This document shows, piece after piece, positions 38,801 to 47,800 of a stretch of DNA of 64,000 nucleotides. The position numbers and the translations under genes were made by a program. Origin of the DNA: Brienomyrus brachyistius (Eukaryota; Chordata; Actinopteri; Osteoglossiformes; Mormyridae); the NCBI RefSeq assembly GCF_023856365.1, contig NC_064554.1, positions 8,795,001-8,859,000 on the forward strand. Reading direction: 5' to 3'. Below the pieces are notes generated by a model. That model had not been told where the DNA came from and searched no databases. It saw nothing but the letters and a program-made list of their open reading frames with translations. Numbering within the stretch: the stretch's first letter is position 1; every line of letters starts with the position of its first letter.

Positions 38801-41800
38801 GATGCTCTAATGTAACAGCCTCTCCGGCCAGCTACGTCCCTGATGAATATGGCAATTCGTGGTGGAGCCGAGGCTGATAATAAGCACAGAGACAGCTGAC
38901 AAACCTTAGTGTTGCCTACACAAACATCTGACCTGTGGGTGCTTTGGGTGTTATACTTGCGGGGGGGGGCAGACAGGCATGTGCTTTTCTTTTTTCACAT
39001 CTACATTGGTGTGAATCACAGTCATCTTGCTGTTAAGTGCTGTTAAGTTGAAAAAATACTTTGCATATTCACTATATGCATGCACTTTTCCAAGAATAGC
39101 AGATATTTTGGCTTTTTAATGAGGGACTAAGGGTTCATAATACAGTTTATGGTTTGCCCGATACTTGAAGTCTCTACTTCCATTAAATGTTTTTAGTATC
39201 ATAATAAAATGCTTTCAAATTACCAGGCTATAAAGGGTTGCCATGGTGAAACAATCACACATGCACTAGTTTTAAGGAATAATATTGTGGGGAAATTTCT
39301 GGAAAACATATTTGGTCTTCCTGCTCCACTACAATGATTTAGAGGCATGCCTTCTTTTAAACTCATGTCCTTAGATTAACCAAAACCTATAGTGAGACCT
39401 ATAGTGAAAAAGAGTGGCTGATTTGTACACCTGGCATGCACTTAGCATCACAATACCTGTCCCTGTGCCCTGCCCCCCTCCCCCCAGAGCATCTGGTATT
39501 CTCCCCCACATGGAAAGAAGAAGGTTCTTTCTGATGGACAGCAAACACAGCAGAATGGTGTGGCATCCGATTCTGATGATCGTGTACACCCTTATGCAAA
39601 ATATGTTGCTGCACAGACATGCATACAGTGGCCTTGGAGCTGCTGGTTTGCACAGCCAACAGGGCAGAGATTATGCAGAGTGGATGGACAGGGGAGGCAC
39701 TGCGCCCGCAGACTGGCAGTCCTTCTCTGGTGCAGTTAGACTGTGCTTCAGCCATCCGTGCATGTTTCGAGTTTTAAGCCCTGGGGTTCGGGCGCCTCCC
39801 CGTGTTGTTCTGTGCTTTCTGTTGTCCCCCCTCAGTCCAAAAACTTGCTGAGGTTAATCGGAGTTGTCAAATTCCCCAAAGGCATGAATGGTGTGTGTTC
39901 CCTGTGATGGACTGGCGCCCCACCCACCCTGGGTTATTCCCATACAATTTTAACAATCCACCAGGTCCTAAATTCAGACCCAAGGCCATAAGTATGAAGA
40001 AAGAAGCCAAACCACGGATGACAAGGAAGAACTGGTGATTTGTGTCAATATAGAAGAATATAGAAGAACTTCATAATACACTGCCACATCCAATCAGATT
40101 TGTGCAACAGGCATTGATTGGTGTAAACTGCAGAGCCAACTGCGTGCTAGATCATGTTGTTAATTTAAACCTATGTTTGATATAGGGGCACGACTGAGCT
40201 GGTATGGTAAAAATTGGGTGCAATAAAGGTTGAGAGCCACTGATATACAGTAGTATATGGCCTTTTCCCCTTGAGATAATCAATGCATATTGACACAAAT
40301 CACCAGTTCTTCCTTGTCTCTGTGCATTTCAACCAATCAGATGGTGGTGACACAAACGGTCCAGTTTAGTCACGCTTTTGGCCCTGCTAGTAAGCAAGGC
40401 CATATCAGCGTATGTATGACTCAGATAATTTACAATGGGAAATGGCCTCCTCAGGGTACGACTCGGGTATGCAGCAGTTCTTGGTGGCAGTGGAAAAGTA
40501 CCACGAAAAATAATGGTAACACGTCGGTTGTCAGGAGTGCCAGAGCAGGACATTAAAAACATGACCTCATCCTCATGACATCATACCAGCACCTTAATAG
40601 CAGGACTGTTTGCATGTCAAGCACCAAGACGGGTGGGTGTTGGCCTTGTGCTGGATCCCTACCTTCCTTGGCATAGTAGAGGATCTCCACCTTGCGCTCC
40701 TCAGACCCAAGCAACGCCTGACCTAACTGAGTCAGGGCAGTCTTCATGGTGCCTGGACCCACCAGGAACTGACAGGTGCCGGGCTGCTGCATTATCTCTG
40801 CCCGCGAGAAGCCAAACATCTGGCAGAAGCCATCATTGCAGTAGATGATGCTGCAGTTCTTCATCTGCGCATTGGCGATCAGGAACTTGCGGTCTGAGGA
40901 CACAGTGTAGAAGTTCTAAGCAATGATAAGGAAAGGCCAGAGTGCCCATCCTGTACCTGTGTTCTCCTCATTGCGCTTATCATCTACGTCAGCGTGTCCC
41001 GTTCTGGTCCTCAGGGACCCACAGTTGGTCCATGTTTTTGCTCCCTCCCAGCTCTCTGACAGACAGTACATGTTTTTTCTCCTTGTCAGTTCCCTCGGAC
41101 TGTCTGTGGGTCCCCGAGGACCGGATTGGGAAACATTGATTTACATTATTCATGTTTCTACATGACAATGACATTTTAAAAGCCACTGGCACTGGACGTA
41201 CTTGTGCCATGGCATCTGAGGTTTCTCAGGAAGTTGACTCTTGGGAGACATTTGCCATTCAGTGCAAATCAGCAGTGCATAAATATATCCCATTGTTGCC
41301 AAGCATGTGGAAGTCATAGTAAGGTTCCCTTGGCTTTAAAAGAGATGATACCAGTGATGTGCCATTAAAACACGGCACTATCTACAGTCATTAAACAGGA
41401 AGAAGCCAAACAGTAGGTGGATATAGAAACAGAGAAAGTCAATGTAGTCACACACACACACACAAGTTGGTCTTCCTATGTTCATTCATTTCTATGGGAA
41501 AAACCCTAATCCCAGTCACGACACCCTTAAGCCCTACCCAGCCCTCACCTTATCCTTAAGCAACCAACCAAAATACAAGACTTTTGGCATTTTTACCTTT
41601 TTGATTGCATTCACAGACTTTTATAATATTGAGGTTATCCAAAAGGGGACCTGAAGAAGTGTCCCCAAAAGTAAGGAAGTTTCAGGTTTTACCGCATTTT
41701 GGGGACATTTTGGTCCCCAAATGTGATCTACGCAAACTCACACACACATACACACAATTAAAATACATCACAGTCTACAAAGTTGGCTGGTTGGCCCAAT

Positions 41801-44800
41801 TAATAAACTTTTATACAATACCCACTTCACTGTATAAACTTTGAAGCTATGTTATACAATACACCTTCTCACAAGTGGCTAGCTGGATGATGTGAGTAAA
41901 AGAAACCCAAACGTTTACTGTAGGCAGGCACCAAAATCCCCAAAAGATGCACCCTGCTAATAGGAACACTGCTCCACTGAGTGCAGGTTCTCCGGCATTA
42001 TACAATATGTAATTAAACTGCACAATTAGGCTGTTGCTAAGCAGCAATGGCATGTTTCCTTCTCAGTGGAGACAAAGAAACCGCCATGTATCTGGCTGGC
42101 CCTAAGAATGGAGTACTAGAGAAATTAATCATCCACATGCCTAAAGCTAACCGCAGTGGATAGAGCCTACATGTAGGTCACATGACCTTGACACCTCTGA
42201 AAGGGTCCATCAAACATCTGACAGGCAGGCAGCTTTTTACCAGAAGGACGAAAACATGGAAGGATTGGTAGTCAGTAGTGTAAAACCTCATGAACACAGG
42301 CAAATATAGCTGCAGGTGCTACCCCTTTCCGGAGCCGCTGAGAGCGGAACTAGGCTGTTTATCACTGTGTTTTTCAACCCAGTCCTCGAGGAACCCCAGA
42401 TGTTCCAAATTTTTGCTCACGCCCATTTCCCTGAGGGTTGGGAGGGAGCGAAAACGTGGACCATCTGGGGGTCCCTGAGGACTGATTCGAGAAACACTGG
42501 CTTTCTTCTCCAGCTTAGCTTCCCAACGTTATCACACCTTGATAGCCGGCGCCTGCCCCACGACCCCAGCAGATCCCGCAACAAGCCAACAGATCCCTAT
42601 CACGGATCTCATACTGATACTCTACATGCCAAGGTGATTAGAAAACTTAAAACTAATCATCAAAAGCAAGGTCAAGCCTACAAATAAAACTGCTTAATGC
42701 ATGAGCTATAGACCGTCATTAAAAACGGCTGTAATTAGTGAAGTAGCAGTTCATGTTCACCCATGTTAGGCAGCTACCAAACTGAGTTGACCCAGTGCGT
42801 GTACATTAGCCTAATTTGGAGAATGACACCGATACGTCATAACGCTATCTGACTCATGGACAAGGGCATCCCTGCAATCCCATCACACAAACTCTTAGCA
42901 GATAATAAAGACAACCTGGTTTCCATCACACTGACAATGCTGCACATTAGAGGACATGGGGTGCAAGAGGACATTATACATGGGAGAGAAGCTACTATTC
43001 CACTTAAGAAGTTGAACTGTGGTCGATTTAGAGGGGGAAAACAGTTTGAATATACACTCCCGGGCAAAAAATGGGCCAAACTAAAAAACTGCTTGGTCAG
43101 AGTCCAGATTTTAACCCTAAAGAGAATATCTGGTCTCACATAAAACACAAACTAACTGTTTTTCAGCTACTCAACTGTTTGAAGCTATTAACACTGAGTG
43201 GAACAACACTGACTCCACATCCAAGTATGTGACAGAGACAAGCAGAGCTGTTTGACCCTGTGTGAATTCTTTAAATGCAGGGTATTTCAAATATATCACA
43301 GCTCAGGACTAATGACTAATATCACTGCTGGACAAAAAAAATAATAATTAATTTTAAAAATCCGAAATATTAAGGGGTCGATTCTCCCATCAAACATTTA
43401 AGTAAAAAAATCGCTTAACAGATTGCGCACGTTTGAGTTAAGCTTATTAATTCTGTCCTGAGCATCGCGGACACGCTCGCCACACTTAAGCCGAAAAAGA
43501 AGGCGTGGCCGTGCAAAAAGTATAGTATAATTAAGTCATCAAGCAAGAAAAAGGGGTAACGCCCTCGACGATTTTCGGCAAGCAAAAAGGGGGACATAGA
43601 ATTTTATTTACATCCATCCATTTTCCAAACCGCTTATCCTACTGGGTCGCGGGGGGTCCGGAGCCTATCCCGGAAGCAATGAGCACGAGGCAGGGAACAA
43701 CCCAGGATGGGGGGGCCAGCCCATCTCAGGGCACACTCACACACCATTCACTCACACATGCTACGGGCAATTTAGCAGGTCCAATTAGCCTCAGCGTGTT
43801 TTTGGACTGTGGGAGGAAACCGGAGTACCCGGAGGAAACCCCACGACGACATGGGGAGAACATGCAAACTCCACACACATGTAACCCAGGCGGAGACTTG
43901 AACCACCATGCCGCCCCTTTCATTTACATTGTGAACCTAATTGAAGTTTGCCGAAACCCTTTTATTTTAAAAACAATAGAACATCAATTCTTCGACAAAA
44001 ATATTACAATAAAATACAGTGTTTGAATTTCATGCAGATTAATTGACATTACCTTAGGCGGTTATATTAAAATTATGAAGCTCCGATTTAATGACTGCTC
44101 AACCACTTCCCCCAAATAGACACTTCCATTGAAGTTTTAAGATCAAAAAACACAGCTAGATAAAATAGTTTTAAAAATTGATCCACTACACTGTAAGTAA
44201 CCCCACAGTAAACAATCAACTAAGGTGCACGTTAATCTCTTCAATTGTTTTGTATTGTCAATTGTTTTACTCAGGGCGATTCTAGGATTTGAAAATTAGG
44301 GGGTCTCAGCCCCCTGAATAAATATAAGGTAAACATAGAAGACATATTTTGCAGTGGGTTAATTTAGACAAATATTAGTGGAAAATTTACGTTTTTCTGT
44401 AATTTACAATGAAAAAGAAAACATTTTACAGCCATATTAATTTTTATCAGCAAGGAACACACAAACCGCAAACGAGTGCGCAAGACGCGCTGTTAAATTC
44501 CGCGAAAAGGGCAGGACGCAGAATGAGGTAAAATTCAACTGGAAAACTGACCACAGAAACTGTGATCGTTGGGTTTTAAAACTTTACGTAAATGTTTTTA
44601 AAATGTATATATTACTTCAGTTCTGTGTGGGTTTGTGATAGACTATATAATCTGTTGTTCTTTTTGAAGGAAAAGAAAAAATTGGTATAAAAGGTATAAA
44701 ACCTTCCATTCATTTAGCTGCTGAGATTAGTAAATACATCCTTTCAGTCTTGTACCAATAGAATGATTGTTAATACGATTATAATTATTTGGGTTATTTC

Positions 44801-47800
44801 AGTAAAAACTGGGTTGCTTTTCAAAGTCGTTGTTCAATGGATATTTTTAGACATCCTTGGGTAACATGAGAAGCCAATAATAGGTCTGTTTTGCCAAGTG
44901 TGTACTGCATTTGCTACTTTAAAACATAGTTTTCTTTTTCACATTATCAAGTTTTGTAACGCTCGATAAGTTTCCCGCTTTGGCTCAGTATATACATCAG
45001 GGGCGTCAGAAGCATTTTGAACGTGGGGGGACACACTGGCATAAAACTAATATTTTATGTTAAATGTAGGGGGCGGGTCCAAACTAATAATTATGAAATG
45101 TGCTTAATGGCGGCGACGCCCGCGATATGTACATTCATTCTCCTTTGACACTGCTATCTGTTCCGAATGCCAAAAACCTACACTTCTTGGTAACCAACTG
45201 GAATACTGGTTTAGTGCAACCCGGTGTTCTGACGAGCTGAGCTACTTTGTCGAGTTAGGCTACCGCAGTGCTAATCGATAGCGTTACCCCTAATCCCTAA
45301 AGAAACCCTAAAACCCTAAACCTAACCCCTAAAACCTAACCCTAATCCCCAAACGGTGGGACTGTACATGCGCAGAAAGGCTCGATAGCGCGTCTCGATA
45401 GTAGCTCAACTCGCCAGAACACCGGACTGGGGAGGGGTGAGCACCGCCCACCCAAATTTTAGTTAACTCTTGGATAATGAGCTAGCTAGCTAACATTTCT
45501 GTTGGCTAGGAAACTCACTAGAACAGAACTATGTAAACCCCGTATCCGCTGATTTGGTAACCGCAGTCTCAATGTAATTTATGACTTAAACTCTTTCATA
45601 GGTATGTAAGTACACGGGAAACAAGTCATTTATAGTGTTCGCTACTATCCGTAGTTCCGTAGGTCTTGGATCGCATCCCCCGCGGATATGGGACACTACT
45701 GAATTTAACATGGCAGTTTGATAACGTTGATATCAGCGCAGGGTTGCCAGATATGGTCAGCTGGCTGGAGTGGGATTTTCGATTTGAAACAAGTCCACAC
45801 ACACTCATTTACATGCATGAAAGACTTTTATTTCCTTAATAAATAACTATAATAAATAATAGTCTGCAGGGTTTGCAAACTACCCCAAAGCTTTTGACGC
45901 ATAGTGGAATAATATAGATTTTCCATAAGACTTGCATGAGATCCTGGCAGAGAGAGTGCGATGTGGCAACCCTGTCAGTGCTCAGTATGGATAAAGTTAC
46001 CTGGTTAGATAGATTACATGCTATAATTCATTTTGATTAGTCATACACAACCACAAACAGCATACAACAATTTCTGGTTCCCAAAGCAGAGCTTGCTAAC
46101 AGCAGTTCCGTTACAGCTGCTCTTAGTTTGAATAACCAAGCTTCAGGACCGGTGCCTTCGAACCAAGTGGGCCGCTACTGTGGGTAGGTCAGGCAGTAAT
46201 GTTACACCTTCCCTGCCCACTTCTCACCAGTGCAGTGCAGGTCGCTTCCACCTTGTTTGCAAAGCCAGTTTGTTTATGGTTTGGTAATTATCTTTTAATG
46301 CTTTTTTTTTCTTTAAGGAGCATCCTTACACTATATTACTGTTCATGTTAAATATTCTGGTCTTATGTTGCTATATTCCAGCTCATGAGTTTCAGTGTTC
46401 CAAATTTGCCTTTAATATGCCAGTAGATAAACTTAACATAAACACAAGCTTATGTTTAGTTAGCAGGCACATATCTAAAGCACCTTATAGAAACCATACA
46501 ACAACAATAATAATAATTATTATTATAAATATGTCCTTCCTGATTAGAGAGATGATCAGGAGAGCACAATGTCCACGGGTTTCTCTGGTCATAAGCTGTG
46601 TAGTCTATTGTGTGTAATGGTGACCACACAAAATTTCTAATTACCCCCTAACCTGAGCAACCTAGATCCAGCCCTGCCTGTTACTAATTTTAGCCCGACA
46701 CCTCCATGGTCAGTCTGGCTACTCCTAGTGAGACCAGACAAGAGGAATATGATGAGATCGCACAATAAACGCCAGCAAAATTACTTGAAAGAGATAGAGA
46801 AAGTGCATGGGTGGGGCTTGACATCTGGCGTCTAGCAAAGATGGCAAAAGTTATGAGGTGATGGCCAAAATTACATCACACTTGTTTAAAGGGAATAGTG
46901 TACGACACAGGTGCTGATCAGAATCCCATGATGCATCAGTCTGTTAGAGTACATACAAAAATAAACACTACAGCATAAGAGGACCGTATGTTTGTACCGT
47001 GCTATCTGCCTCACTTGTGCGTTCGTTTTCGACAAAAGCATCTCCTAAATAAAGTACAATAAGTACAAGAGTAAAATATAATTCTGTCCCCCAACTAACT
47101 GCTGCCTATAAACACTGAGTACAAAACACGTGGTACAAATGTTGCCTGGAGGTGTAATTTAGGTTAAGTGCTCTTTTGAGCTAAACAATCAGAATGAAAC
47201 AAACTAAAATAACTGAATTTCTAGTCCACTCATTTATCTACCGACACAAAGTACCGTAAATCATGCACTTGTTGCTGGAGGGTGTGTTGTTCACACAAAC
47301 AGCCCTTGCATAAAAAATACTAAGGTATAAACATACTGCTTGCAGTCCAGTAACGGTACCGATCGGCAAAGGCAAGCAGTAAATACAGACATCGGTACAT
47401 TATAGCCAAGCCAAAGTTGCATTTATAAGGCTCAAATGTAACATCAAATGCTGATGCTGCTGATGATCTCAATCTATTTCTGTGCTGTTCTGTATAGTTT
47501 TCTGGGTAAAACCACAGAAATACGAAAGCACTCTAATTTCATCAACTGTTCATTTAACCAAAAATATCCCACACACTCTGAGCTTCTGCTATTTACATAG
47601 GCTGAAGTCAGCAAAAGTGGGACATCAACTAAAATGGAACAAATAGGGTTTTGCGTCTGCTGCTCCTTAAATAATGAAATCCAAGACAAAAAAAAAAACA
47701 GACCTGAAATATTCCTACAATGGTAGTATATTTACATATCAGCAACTGATTGGTCAGCTTTGAATTTTGAGGGCATGGTTGTATCTGAACTGCAAGGTGA

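Noticed and set aside
39414..39851. 145-codon plus-strand open frame in kcnh6 intron 2
   Set aside because: No recognisable domain, antisense, overlaps another long frame and a decayed SINE body.
45287..45352. Telomere-like CCCTAA run as a chromosome end or fusion point
   Set aside because: Too short and degenerate, and enclosed by the inverted ends of a small repeat element inside a gene intron.
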